From Flavobacteriales bacterium (GTDB lineage: Bacteria; Bacteroidota; Bacteroidia; Flavobacteriales; BACL11), in NCBI GenBank assembly GCA_018675825.1, contig JABGXK010000030.1, forward strand, positions 1 to 9,337: a stretch of 9,337 nt of DNA, read 5' to 3'. The position numbers and the translations under genes were made by a program. Positions 1 through 6,643 of the stretch are shown here, in pieces. Below the pieces are notes generated by a model. That model saw only the letters and a program-made list of their open reading frames with translations, had not been told where the DNA came from and did no database searches. The first letter of the stretch is position 1. The number at the start of each line of letters is the position of its first letter.

Positions 1-721
1 AAAAACATACTAATGAGATTGAATATACTATTCTCTTTTTAAGAAAATAAATAGCATAAATAATAAAAAAGATATTAAAGGTTAGATAACCCGCTCTACC
101 TGCTTCAGAAAATATACTGATAGAGTAAATTAATATAAGTATTAAATAAATAAATGAATACTTTGATTGTGATTTAGTAAAAAGAGTAAAAGATAATAAA
201 CAAGAAAAAGAGAGTAAAATATTATGATAGTTATATTTAAGAAAAGCAGATACTGAAGATTGACTCGAAATAATATCCTCTGGAAGGTAATTATGTAAGT
301 CATTAATAATGTTATTCTTAATTGCAATAGATATAAAAGCAGCTAATAAATTAGTTGTTAGAAATACAAGAACTGCATAACGATATGTCAATTGAGTAAA
401 TTTTGATGTGGCAAAAGGAATAAAAAATAATAACAAGCATATTCTTTGAATAACGTATGTAGCATCATCATGATTATCGCCATATAATAATGCAAAAAAA
501 TAAAAAAGAACTAAACCAATTATAGACCACAACCACTTTAAAGAATTGAAGTATGAGATCTTTCTATAAAAATCACCATCTATTACAAGATCATAAATTC
601 CTATTACTAACCAAATAACAATAAAAATTATTATTAAATAGTTTGTCAGAGCTACAGAGACAGGTATTGCAAATCCAAATAAAATAAAAATCAAGTTTCT
701 TAGATCAAATATTAACTTCAT
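1..721 (-). CDS. O-antigen ligase/polymerase-like membrane protein (partial, C-terminus outside window)
   Basis: An uninterrupted minus-strand frame runs from an ATG at 721 to the left edge, giving 240 codons with no stop. The codon just before the ATG is TAG in frame, so the start cannot lie further upstream. The product is very hydrophobic, with about eight likely membrane segments (near residues 9-42 as two, 63-80, 91-105, 114-134, 166-182, 188-204, 211-227). A 30-residue non-membrane stretch around 135-164 is followed by YNYHN at 163-167 and later by EAGRAGY at 206-212. A G-R-(A/T)-G or S-R-G-A turn opening a late membrane helix is typical of O-antigen ligase/Wzy family proteins, which join or polymerise lipid-linked glycans on the periplasmic face of the inner membrane. 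Known family members are around 400 residues, so about half is visible. Membrane topology is clear from composition; the family call rests on topology plus one motif, and another polytopic glycan protein is possible. Confidence 0.6.
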   Translation of the reverse strand, partial: MKLIFDLRNLIFILFGFAIPVSVALTNYLIIIFIVIWLVIGIYDLVIDGDFYRKISYFNSLKWLWSIIGLVLFYFFALLYGDNHDDATYVIQRICLLLFFIPFATSKFTQLTYRYAVLVFLTTNLLAAFISIAIKNNIINDLHNYLPEDIISSQSSVSAFLKYNYHNILLSFSCLLSFTLFTKSQSKYSFIYLILILIYSISIFSEAGRAGYLTFNIFFIIYAIYFLKKRIVYSISLVCF

Positions 722-750
722 CTAAATTTTTTTCATTTTTTTATTTTATG

Positions 751-782
751 CTAATTTAAAAAAAATAAGGTTTTAGAAACAA
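751..782 (-). promoter_or_regulatory. possible weak Bacteroidota-type promoter for the membrane protein gene
   Basis: On the minus strand a TTG at 782-780 is followed after 21 bases by TAAATTAG at 758-751, which matches the Bacteroidota -7 element TAnnTTTG at all but one fixed base. It would give a leader of roughly 20-25 bases before the ATG at 721. It overlaps the T-run of the tRNA terminator, so read-through from the tRNA unit is an alternative source of transcription. In such A+T-rich sequence a one-mismatch hit can occur by chance. Confidence 0.3.
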
Positions 783-813
783 AAAACAGGAGGCTATCTG
801 CGATAACCTCCTG
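781..813 (-). terminator. rho-independent terminator of the tRNA-Gly/tRNA-Leu unit
   Basis: A 12-bp inverted repeat (787-798 with 802-813) closes on a 3-base loop. On the minus strand it is followed directly by six T and then a T-rich stretch. The one imperfect pair (794/806) is a G-U wobble in the minus-strand RNA but a C-A mismatch in the plus-strand RNA, so the stem is better in the minus direction, as expected for a terminator just after tRNA-Leu. Confidence 0.88.
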
Positions 814-818
814 CTATG

Positions 819-904
819 TACCCGGGACGGGACTTGAACCCGTACGAGCATTACTGCTCATTGGATTTTAAGTCCAACGTGTCTACCAATTCCACCACCC
901 GGGC
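819..904 (-). tRNA. tRNA-Leu (anticodon UAA)
   Basis: The minus strand folds as an 86-base class II tRNA. The acceptor stem is GCCCGGG with CCCGGGT (first pair G-U) and the discriminator is A. The D arm contains GGTAGAC. The anticodon stem TTGGA/TCCAA encloses loop CTTAAAA, which gives anticodon TAA (UAA). A long variable arm (TGAGCAGTAATGCTC) identifies leucine, and the T arm is ACGGG-TTCAAGT-CCCGT. The 3' CCA is not encoded (the next bases are CAT) and must be added after transcription. It reads UUA codons, which are very common in this A+T-rich sequence. It lies 32 bases after tRNA-Gly in the same unit. Confidence 0.97.
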
Positions 905-936
905 TGGTATATTTATAAAAAGAACGGTGTTAATTG

Positions 937-1008
937 AGCGAGTGATGGGATTCGAACCCACGACCCCCACCTTGGCAAGGTGATGCTCTACCCCTGAGCT
1001 ACACTCGC
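937..1008 (-). tRNA. tRNA-Gly (anticodon GCC)
   Basis: The minus strand folds as a 72-base tRNA. The acceptor stem is GCGAGTG with CACTCGC and the discriminator is U, usual for bacterial tRNA-Gly. The D arm is GCTC-AGGGGTA-GAGC. The anticodon stem TCACC/GGTGG encloses loop TTGCCAA, which gives anticodon GCC. The T arm is GTGGG-TTCGAAT-CCCAT. CCA is not encoded. It is the first gene of a two-tRNA unit with its own promoter just upstream. Confidence 0.97.
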
Positions 1009-1018
1009 ATCAAGTCGG

Positions 1019-1048
1019 CAAATTTAGTTAAATATTCAATACATCAAA
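1019..1048 (-). promoter_or_regulatory. Bacteroidota-type promoter of the tRNA-Gly/tRNA-Leu unit
   Basis: On the minus strand TTTG (1048-1045), an 18-base spacer and TAAATTTG (1026-1019) match both elements of the Bacteroidota housekeeping promoter (TTTG/TTG at about -33, TAnnTTTG at about -7). The -7 element ends 10 bases before the tRNA 5' end, leaving a very short leader, as expected for a tRNA gene. It sits between the mutS stop and the tRNA, so the tRNAs need not depend on mutS transcription. Confidence 0.8.
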
Positions 1049-1053
1049 GCCTA

Positions 1054-3654
1054 TTACTTATTTCCTATTATTTTTTTTATCTCATTTAGTTTCATCAAAG
1101 CTTCTAGTGGAGTTAAAGAGTTAATATTTATATCAACTAGCATATCTCTAATTTTTTTCATAACAGGATCGTCAACATCAAAAAAACTTAATTGAAATTT
1201 ATCATTATTATTTTGATGATTTCTATTTTCTTTTCTTGATTCCTCAAAGATTTTTAATAGCGATTCAGCTTTTTCCACAATTTTACTAGGCATACCAGCC
1301 ATCTTTGCAACATGAATACCAAAACTATGATTACTTCCTCCTTCTTTAAGTTTTCTCATAAATAATATCTCTTTATCTTTTCTTTTAATAGAAACATTAT
1401 AATTTTTAATTCTAGAAAATTGATTTTCCATGTCATTTAGTTCATGATAATGAGTTGCAAATAAAGTTTTCGCATTAGATTTGTGATTATGTATATACTC
1501 AGCAATAGACCAAGCAATAGACACGCCATCATATGTGCTAGTTCCTCTACCAATCTCATCAAGAAGAATTAAACTGTTTGAGCTAAGATTATTTAAGATA
1601 CTTGCCGTTTCGTTCATCTCTACCATAAAAGTTGATTCTCCCATGGAAATATTATCAGAAGCACCTACTCTTGTAAAGATTTTGTCAATCAAACCTATAT
1701 CTACTGATTTAGCAGGCACATAACATCCAATTTGAGCCATTAGAACAATTAGTGCAGTCTGTCTTAAAATAGCAGATTTCCCTGACATATTTGGACCAGT
1801 AATCATCATGATTTGTTGATTTTTTTTATCTAAAGAAAGATCATTTGGAATATAGCTCTTTAAAGTTTCTAACTGCTGTTCAATAACAGGATGCCTTCCT
1901 TTAATAATATTAAGATCTGATCCATGTGATATATTAGGCTTACAGTAGTTAAAACGATTGGAAATCTTAGAAAATGACAACAAACAATCTAACTTTGAAA
2001 TAAGCTGAGCATTCTTTTGTAAATGCATAATCTGTAAAGTAATATCATCTACTATCTTATAAAAAAGATCATATTCAAGAATAGAAATTTTTTCTTGAGC
2101 TGACAATATTTTTACTTCATAGTCCTTAAGTTCTTGAGTAATATATCTCTCGGCATTTACTAATGTTTGTTTCCTAATCCAAGTTTCCGGAACTTTATCT
2201 TTATGTATATTTCTAACTTCTAGATAATACCCAAAAATATTATTATATGATATCTTTAATGAAGATATAGATGTATTTTTAATTTCATTCTCAAGCATTT
2301 TATCTAAGAATTCTTTTCCAGATTTTCTAATTAGTCTTAATTCATCTAATTCAGTATTAACTCCAAAATTAATAACATTACTTTTATTTAATTGAGAAGG
2401 GGGGCTCTCGCAGAGTTCTTTTTCAATTATTTGAATAAGATCTGTACAAGTATTTAAATCTTCAGCTAATAAATTTAAAGACTCTAAATTAGATTTTAGG
2501 CAAATATCCTTAATCGGAATTATAGATACTAAAGATTCTTTTAGCTTTTCAACTTCTTTTGGATTAATTCTTTTTGTAGACGCCTTAGAGACTAATCTCT
2601 CTAGATCCCCTATCTTATGAATATTATCTCTGAAAATATTATGAATATCAATATTATCATTTAGGTAATTAACAATATCTAATCTTTCATTAATTTCTTC
2701 TATTTTCTTAAGAGGTAAAGCAAGCCATCTCATAAGTAACCTAGATCCCATAGGTGTTTCTGTGTGATCTAAGATATCTAACAGGGTTTTAGCACCTTTA
2801 TTTGGTGAATAAAAAAGCTCTAAGTTTCTCATGGTAAACTTATCCATCCATAAATACTTTTCTTCATTTATTCTAGAAATTGATAGAATATGAGAGGTTT
2901 GATTATGTTTAGTTTCTTTTAAATAAAAAAGAATAACGCCTGCACTTATTATCGCTTCTGGTAAATCACTAATCCCAAATCCTTTAAGTGATTTTGTTTC
3001 AAATTGATTACTTAATAATTCATTGGCATAATCTAATTTATATGCCCAGTCATCAATAGGAAAAATAAAATTATCTAAGCCAAAATCATTTATAAATTTT
3101 TTCTTTAAACCTTTTTGAAATAAAACCTCTGAAGGATTAAAAGATTGAATTAGCTTATTAATATAATTTATACCGCCCTGAGATACTAAAAATTCTCCAG
3201 TAGAAATATCTAAAAAAGAAACTCCAATAGAAGTTTTTCCATAATAAATCGAACATAAAAAATTATTTTTTTTGCTTTCTAATGTTTGGTTATTATATGA
3301 AACCCCAGGGGTTACTAACTCAGTAACTCCTCTTTTAACTATTTTTTTTGTAAGCTTTGGATCTTCCAGTTGATCACAAATTGCCACCCTATATCCTGCT
3401 CTAACTAATTTTGGTAAATAATTATCAAGCGAATGATGAGGAAAACCAGCTAATTCAATTTTAGATGATCCATTTGCACGACTTGTTAAAATAATTGAGA
3501 GTATCTTCGAGGCTTTTATAGCATCTTCACCAAATGTTTCGTAAAAATCTCCAATACGAAAAAGAAGCAAAGCATCTGGGTATTTTGCTTTGATCTCATT
3601 ATACTGCCTCATTAAAGGAGTAACTTTAGTTTCTTTTTTTTTATCTAAACTCAA
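1054..3654 (-). CDS. mutS: DNA mismatch repair protein MutS
   Basis: This is an 866-residue MutS, the ATPase that recognises mispaired and looped bases and starts mismatch repair with MutL. The N-terminal mismatch-binding domain carries GDFYETF, with the intercalating Phe37 and partner Glu39. Connector, lever and clamp domains follow. The ATPase holds Walker A GPNMSGKS (620-627), DNISMGEST (667-675), Walker B LILLDEIGRGT (695-705) and the ATHYHEL motif (733-739). The helix-turn-helix dimer region is near 777-800. QLSFF (821-825) looks like a sliding-clamp binding motif, and the last 35 residues resemble the tetramer-forming tail. The start is TTG: no in-frame ATG lies between it and the neighbouring divergent gene. 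The first internal ATG (codon 15) would remove the TPLM segment conserved at MutS N-termini. Codons 5-7 form a nine-A run. Full length, all key residues present. Confidence 0.97.
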   Translation of the reverse strand: MSLDKKKETKVTPLMRQYNEIKAKYPDALLLFRIGDFYETFGEDAIKASKILSIILTSRANGSSKIELAGFPHHSLDNYLPKLVRAGYRVAICDQLEDPKLTKKIVKRGVTELVTPGVSYNNQTLESKKNNFLCSIYYGKTSIGVSFLDISTGEFLVSQGGINYINKLIQSFNPSEVLFQKGLKKKFINDFGLDNFIFPIDDWAYKLDYANELLSNQFETKSLKGFGISDLPEAIISAGVILFYLKETKHNQTSHILSISRINEEKYLWMDKFTMRNLELFYSPNKGAKTLLDILDHTETPMGSRLLMRWLALPLKKIEEINERLDIVNYLNDNIDIHNIFRDNIHKIGDLERLVSKASTKRINPKEVEKLKESLVSIIPIKDICLKSNLESLNLLAEDLNTCTDLIQIIEKELCESPPSQLNKSNVINFGVNTELDELRLIRKSGKEFLDKMLENEIKNTSISSLKISYNNIFGYYLEVRNIHKDKVPETWIRKQTLVNAERYITQELKDYEVKILSAQEKISILEYDLFYKIVDDITLQIMHLQKNAQLISKLDCLLSFSKISNRFNYCKPNISHGSDLNIIKGRHPVIEQQLETLKSYIPNDLSLDKKNQQIMMITGPNMSGKSAILRQTALIVLMAQIGCYVPAKSVDIGLIDKIFTRVGASDNISMGESTFMVEMNETASILNNLSSNSLILLDEIGRGTSTYDGVSIAWSIAEYIHNHKSNAKTLFATHYHELNDMENQFSRIKNYNVSIKRKDKEILFMRKLKEGGSNHSFGIHVAKMAGMPSKIVEKAESLLKIFEESRKENRNHQNNNDKFQLSFFDVDDPVMKKIRDMLVDININSLTPLEALMKLNEIKKIIGNK
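3634..3642 (-). repeat. nine-A homopolymer run at the 5' end of mutS
   Basis: Codons 5-7 of mutS are three AAA lysine codons in a row, giving A9 in the coding strand nine bases after the end of the TTG start codon. A one-base slip here would shift the frame almost at once. The ATG at codon 15 is downstream and in the normal frame, so it could rescue expression in part. Confidence 0.75.
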
Positions 3655-3677
3655 AAATTTATTAATTAATTTAGCAA

Positions 3678-3709
3678 CAAATATAATAGATGAGAAAGTT
3701 AAAAAACAA
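3678..3709 (-). promoter_or_regulatory. Bacteroidota-type promoter of mutS, overlapping the neighbouring gene
   Basis: On the minus strand TTG (3709-3707), a 21-base spacer and TATATTTG (3685-3678) match the Bacteroidota promoter; the -7 element is perfect. Transcription would begin near 3672, leaving a leader of about 18 bases before the TTG start at 3654. This supports that start over any upstream one. The -33 element and most of the spacer lie inside the first codons of the divergent RNA methyltransferase gene. Confidence 0.65.
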
Positions 3710-4208
3710 CGAATTAAAAAGAATCACAATCGAAGAGTTTAAAATAACTAAAAAAAAACCTATTGTAATTATCTTAGACAACATCAGAAGTGCTCATAAT
3801 GTTGGTTCTATTTTTCGCACTGCAGATGCTTTTCTTATTAAGAAGATTATTCTATGCGGGATAACACCAACTCCTCCTAGCAATGATATTAGAAAATCTG
3901 CATTAGGCTCTACGGAATCTATAGACTGGGAATACCAGGAAAATACAGATAAAGCAGTTGATAAACTAAAAAAAGAAGGATACTATATTATAGGCGTTGA
4001 GCAAGCGGAGAATTCAACTAAAATCATGGACTTTAAAATCAAAAAACCAATGGCTCTTATTTTTGGACATGAAATAAATGGAGTAGATCAAGACATAATA
4101 AATAAATGTAATGAAATAATTGAGATCCCTCAATGGGGAACCAAACACTCTCTAAATATTTCTGTGACTGCTGGAATAGTTTTATGGAAAACAACGAATA
4201 TGTTGTAA
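3690..4208 (+). CDS. TrmH/SpoU-family RNA 2'-O-methyltransferase
   Basis: A 172-residue protein made of a single SPOUT (knotted alpha/beta) domain, which uses S-adenosylmethionine to methylate ribose 2'-OH groups in tRNA or rRNA. All three family motifs are visible. Motif 1 is LDNIRSAHNVGSIFRTAD (29-46), with the conserved Asn37 and Arg43. Motif 2 is FGHEINGV (125-132), and motif 3 is IPQWGTKHSLNISV (146-159). Motifs 2 and 3 form the knot that binds the cofactor. At this length it lacks the extra N-terminal substrate-binding domain of rRNA enzymes such as RlmB and is closer in size to TrmL and the short Bacteroidota forms. The target nucleotide cannot be read from sequence. It starts at ATG 3690, 35 bp from the divergent mutS start, and carries an A9 run (3750-3758) in codons 21-23. 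No perfect plus-strand promoter was found; the best -7 candidate is TAATTTAG at 3667-3674, with one mismatch. Confidence 0.92.
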   Translation: MRKLKNNELKRITIEEFKITKKKPIVIILDNIRSAHNVGSIFRTADAFLIKKIILCGITPTPPSNDIRKSALGSTESIDWEYQENTDKAVDKLKKEGYYIIGVEQAENSTKIMDFKIKKPMALIFGHEINGVDQDIINKCNEIIEIPQWGTKHSLNISVTAGIVLWKTTNML

Positions 4209-4219
4209 TAAAACAATAA

Positions 4220-4236
4220 GATTAAATTATTTAATC
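4220..4236 (+). terminator. short A/T-rich hairpin after the RNA methyltransferase gene (doubtful terminator)
   Basis: GATTAAA and TTTAATC form a perfect 7-bp inverted repeat around TTA, starting 12 bases after the stop codon. There is little G+C in the stem and no clean T-run after it, so it is at best a weak terminator. Confidence 0.2.
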
Positions 4237-4309
4237 AATATCATATTTTAATTCAATATTTAAGATTGAAAAAGAAGAATTTATAAAGAATATGACCATA
4301 AAATTTTCT

Positions 4310-4317
4310 TATTTTTG
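4310..4317 (+). promoter_or_regulatory. -7 promoter element (TATTTTTG) of the lipoprotein gene
   Basis: TATTTTTG is a perfect match to the Bacteroidota -7 element TAnnTTTG and stands 24 bases before the ATG at 4342. No TTG lies at the usual 17-23 base spacing upstream, so the -33 half is missing or degenerate. The 133-bp gap before the gene also argues for its own promoter. Confidence 0.5.
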
Positions 4318-4341
4318 CAGAAACAACCAAAATAATCTAAA

Positions 4342-6000
4342 ATGAGAATCTTCAATATATTATGCTCAATTACAATAATTTCTCTACTGTCTTCTTGTGG
4401 ACTTTCTAATATGTCTAGCAAGTTTGAGACTGTTTCAATTAATGTTACACCACCTACATTGCAAGTACATGCCGGAAAAGTTGGGGTTACAATTGATGCA
4501 AGCTTTCCAGAAAAATATTTCGCTAAGACTTCTACTATAGAATTTACGCCTGTATTAATTAATGAAGATGGTGAATATAAGTTTAAAGCAATAACTGTTC
4601 AGGGAGAAGAGGCTTCAGGAGGAGAAGCTACTATTTTCTATACTACAGGAGGAAGATTCTCATACCAAGATAACATTGCATATAACAAAAGCATGATAAA
4701 TTCTGAACTTGAGCTAAGAGCTATTGGTAAAGAAAAAGAAAAAGAATTAGTTTTTAAATCTCGAAAGATTGCTAATGGAATATTAGCGACTTCAACTCGA
4801 GTTCAAAATACTGAAGACCTTGCATTAGCAAAAAGCAATTATGAAAAAGAAACTATTTTAGAAGAATCAGCAATTATTTATTTCTTAGTTAATCAAAGTA
4901 ATATAAGAGCAACTGAGAAAAGTGACGATGACATTAAAAGATTAGAAGAATTTGCTAAAATGGGTTATAAAACTCATTCTATTGAAGTAAAATCATTTGC
5001 TTCGCCAGAAGGATCTGTTAATTTAAATGATAATGTTTCTGACAAAAGAGCAGCAAGCACATTGAACTATGCTAAAAAGATTTTAAGAAGAGTAAAACTT
5101 GACGGGGTGAATAACAAAGATTTATATTCAGAAAAGTCAGAGGGAGAAGATTGGGTAGGATTCAATAAATTAATGAGAAGTTCTGAGATAAAAGACAGAA
5201 GAAGAATAACTAAAATAGTAAATTCTGTTGAGGATTTAGAAAAAAGAGAACAAGCCATAAGAGATATGGCAGAGATTTATGATGCTATCGAAAAAGATGT
5301 CCTGCCTCAACTAAGAAAAGCACAAATAACAGTAAGATCTTTTGAACCAAAAAAATCAGATACTGAAATATCAGAACTAGCAAATACTAATCCATCAGAA
5401 TTAGATATTAAGGAATTATTATATTCAGCATCACTAACTGAAAATATTGATAATAAAATTTCTATTTATACTCAAGCTAGTGAAATACATAGTGACTGGA
5501 AAGGATATAATAATATTGCATGCCTTTTACTAGAAAATGGTAATATTAATGAAGCTGAAAAAAACCTATTAAAAGCTGAAAGATTTGACAAAACTCAATC
5601 AAAAATCTCCAATAACAAAGCTGTTATTGCCGCATGGAAAGGGAATTTACCACTTGCAAAAAAATTATATAATAACTTAACAACACAAAAAAACAAAGCA
5701 TTACTTGACCTTAGAATGGCAAACTACAAGAAAGCAAGTCGTTTTTTTAAAAATAAAAACACACATAATGCAGCTCTAGCTAAAATATTAAATGGTCAAA
5801 ACAGTAACTGTAATGAAAATACTGCAGCATGCGATTATTTAAATGCTATTTCATATGCAAGATCAGCTAATGAGAGTATGTTACTAAAATCATTGAAAAA
5901 TGCAATTAGTAAAAACATAAGCTATAAATTAGAAGCACAAAAAGATTTGGAGTTTGTAAATTATAAAGAGAACGAAGCATTTAAGAGCTTAGTTAACTAA
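4342..6000 (+). CDS. lipoprotein with OmpA-like and TPR-like regions
   Basis: A 552-residue lipoprotein precursor. A short signal peptide ends in the lipobox LSSC with lipidated Cys19; the next residues (GLSNMSSKF) lack the acidic run of Bacteroidota surface-export signals, so a periplasm-facing position is more likely. Residues 30-170 look mostly beta-stranded, with SFPEKYF (54-60) and EFTPVL (67-72). Residues 175-250 resemble an OmpA C-terminal domain: IEVKSFASPEGS (214-225), then N-x2-V-S-x2-R-A (229-237), whose Arg236 matches a peptidoglycan-binding residue of OmpA. The partner Asp is replaced by Ser. An inserted helical region (about 255-325) precedes a likely last strand, ITVRSFEP (329-336). 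Residues 372-470 are helical and TPR-like, and Cys490 and Cys497 may form a disulfide. The architecture resembles Bacteroidota proteins annotated as OmpA/TPR cell-envelope proteins; the role, perhaps linking outer membrane and peptidoglycan, is inferred. Start chosen for the signal peptide. Confidence 0.85.
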   Translation: MRIFNILCSITIISLLSSCGLSNMSSKFETVSINVTPPTLQVHAGKVGVTIDASFPEKYFAKTSTIEFTPVLINEDGEYKFKAITVQGEEASGGEATIFYTTGGRFSYQDNIAYNKSMINSELELRAIGKEKEKELVFKSRKIANGILATSTRVQNTEDLALAKSNYEKETILEESAIIYFLVNQSNIRATEKSDDDIKRLEEFAKMGYKTHSIEVKSFASPEGSVNLNDNVSDKRAASTLNYAKKILRRVKLDGVNNKDLYSEKSEGEDWVGFNKLMRSSEIKDRRRITKIVNSVEDLEKREQAIRDMAEIYDAIEKDVLPQLRKAQITVRSFEPKKSDTEISELANTNPSELDIKELLYSASLTENIDNKISIYTQASEIHSDWKGYNNIACLLLENGNINEAEKNLLKAERFDKTQSKISNNKAVIAAWKGNLPLAKKLYNNLTTQKNKALLDLRMANYKKASRFFKNKNTHNAALAKILNGQNSNCNENTAACDYLNAISYARSANESMLLKSLKNAISKNISYKLEAQKDLEFVNYKENEAFKSLVN

Positions 6001-6013
6001 AATAACAATACAT

Positions 6014-6643
6014 CTATATCGAAATATGATGTAAGCCTATATCATAATCCTTATAAATCAAGGACTTTATTTTAGCGTAAATAGCATGATTTTCTATAAA
6101 ATCTACATCTGAAACATCTAAAATTAAAGCTGGAAATTTACTTTGTTTTTTTAAATAATCAAAATAACTATTTTCAATAGATTTTAAATAATCCTCTTTT
6201 ATATCTAACTCAAAATCCCTTCCTCTTTTCTTAATATTTTCCTGAAGCCTGTCAGTATTTGCATGTAAATAAATTAAGAGATTAGGATGTGGTAATGAAG
6301 AAAGCATAATATCAAATAATCTATTAAACAATAGAAGCTCATCGCTCTTAAGGTTTGTTGTTGCAAATATCTTAGATTTCATAAAAAAATAATCTGAAAT
6401 CTTAGATGGAAAAAACAAATCTTCAACCCACTTGTTTTTAAGTTGATGATAACGTTCAGCCATAAAAAACAATTCTAAAGAAAAGCCATATTTTTTTGGA
6501 TTTTCATAAAATTTAGGTAGAAAAGGGTTTTCAGCAAATGCTTCTAATATTAATTCAGAATTAAAATCCTTAGATAGCTTTGTAGATAAAGATGTTTTTC
6601 CAGAACCAATATTGCCCTCAACAGCTATAAATTTATTCTTCAT
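6014..6643 (-). CDS. deoxynucleoside kinase (dGK/dAK/dCK type)
   Basis: A 209-residue P-loop kinase of the deoxynucleoside kinase family, which phosphorylates salvaged deoxynucleosides with ATP in the cytoplasm. The P-loop is GNIGSGKT (10-17). Glu34 followed by AENPFLPKFYENP (37-49) is the family's substrate-side segment. LELFFMAERY (56-65) matches the helix that lines the base pocket. SDYFFMKSKIFA (83-94) stands where other members have the ERS or DRS motif. The LID region RGRDFE (140-145) supplies the phosphate-binding arginines. Which base is preferred cannot be decided here. The ATG lies inside the end of folK: the 11-bp overlap, in a different frame, suggests translational coupling, with folK translated first. 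The gene ends 13 bp from the convergent lipoprotein gene. Confidence 0.9.
   Translation of the reverse strand: MKNKFIAVEGNIGSGKTSLSTKLSKDFNSELILEAFAENPFLPKFYENPKKYGFSLELFFMAERYHQLKNKWVEDLFFPSKISDYFFMKSKIFATTNLKSDELLLFNRLFDIMLSSLPHPNLLIYLHANTDRLQENIKKRGRDFELDIKEDYLKSIENSYFDYLKKQSKFPALILDVSDVDFIENHAIYAKIKSLIYKDYDIGLHHISI

Noticed and set aside
142..327. Minus-strand 61-codon frame rich in Leu and Ile
   Set aside because: It overlaps the 240-codon membrane protein frame on the same strand in another phase, needs a TTG start, and shows no independent signal.
1535..1723. Plus-strand frame opposite mutS
   Set aside because: It lies antisense to the conserved MutS ATPase region and has no recognisable product.
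2399..2404. G6 run in mutS as a possible frameshift site
   Set aside because: It encodes Pro-Pro in a poorly conserved linker with the frame intact on both sides; six bases is too short to suggest slippage without comparative data.
5067..5258. Minus-strand frame opposite the lipoprotein gene
   Set aside because: It is a shadow of the helix-rich insert on the other strand; low-complexity Ser/Leu/Phe composition follows from antisense of Lys/Glu codons.
6015..6050. Possible hairpin between the convergent lipoprotein and kinase genes
   Set aside because: Only about six A/T-rich pairs with a 10-base loop and no T-run; it lies inside the kinase coding sequence.
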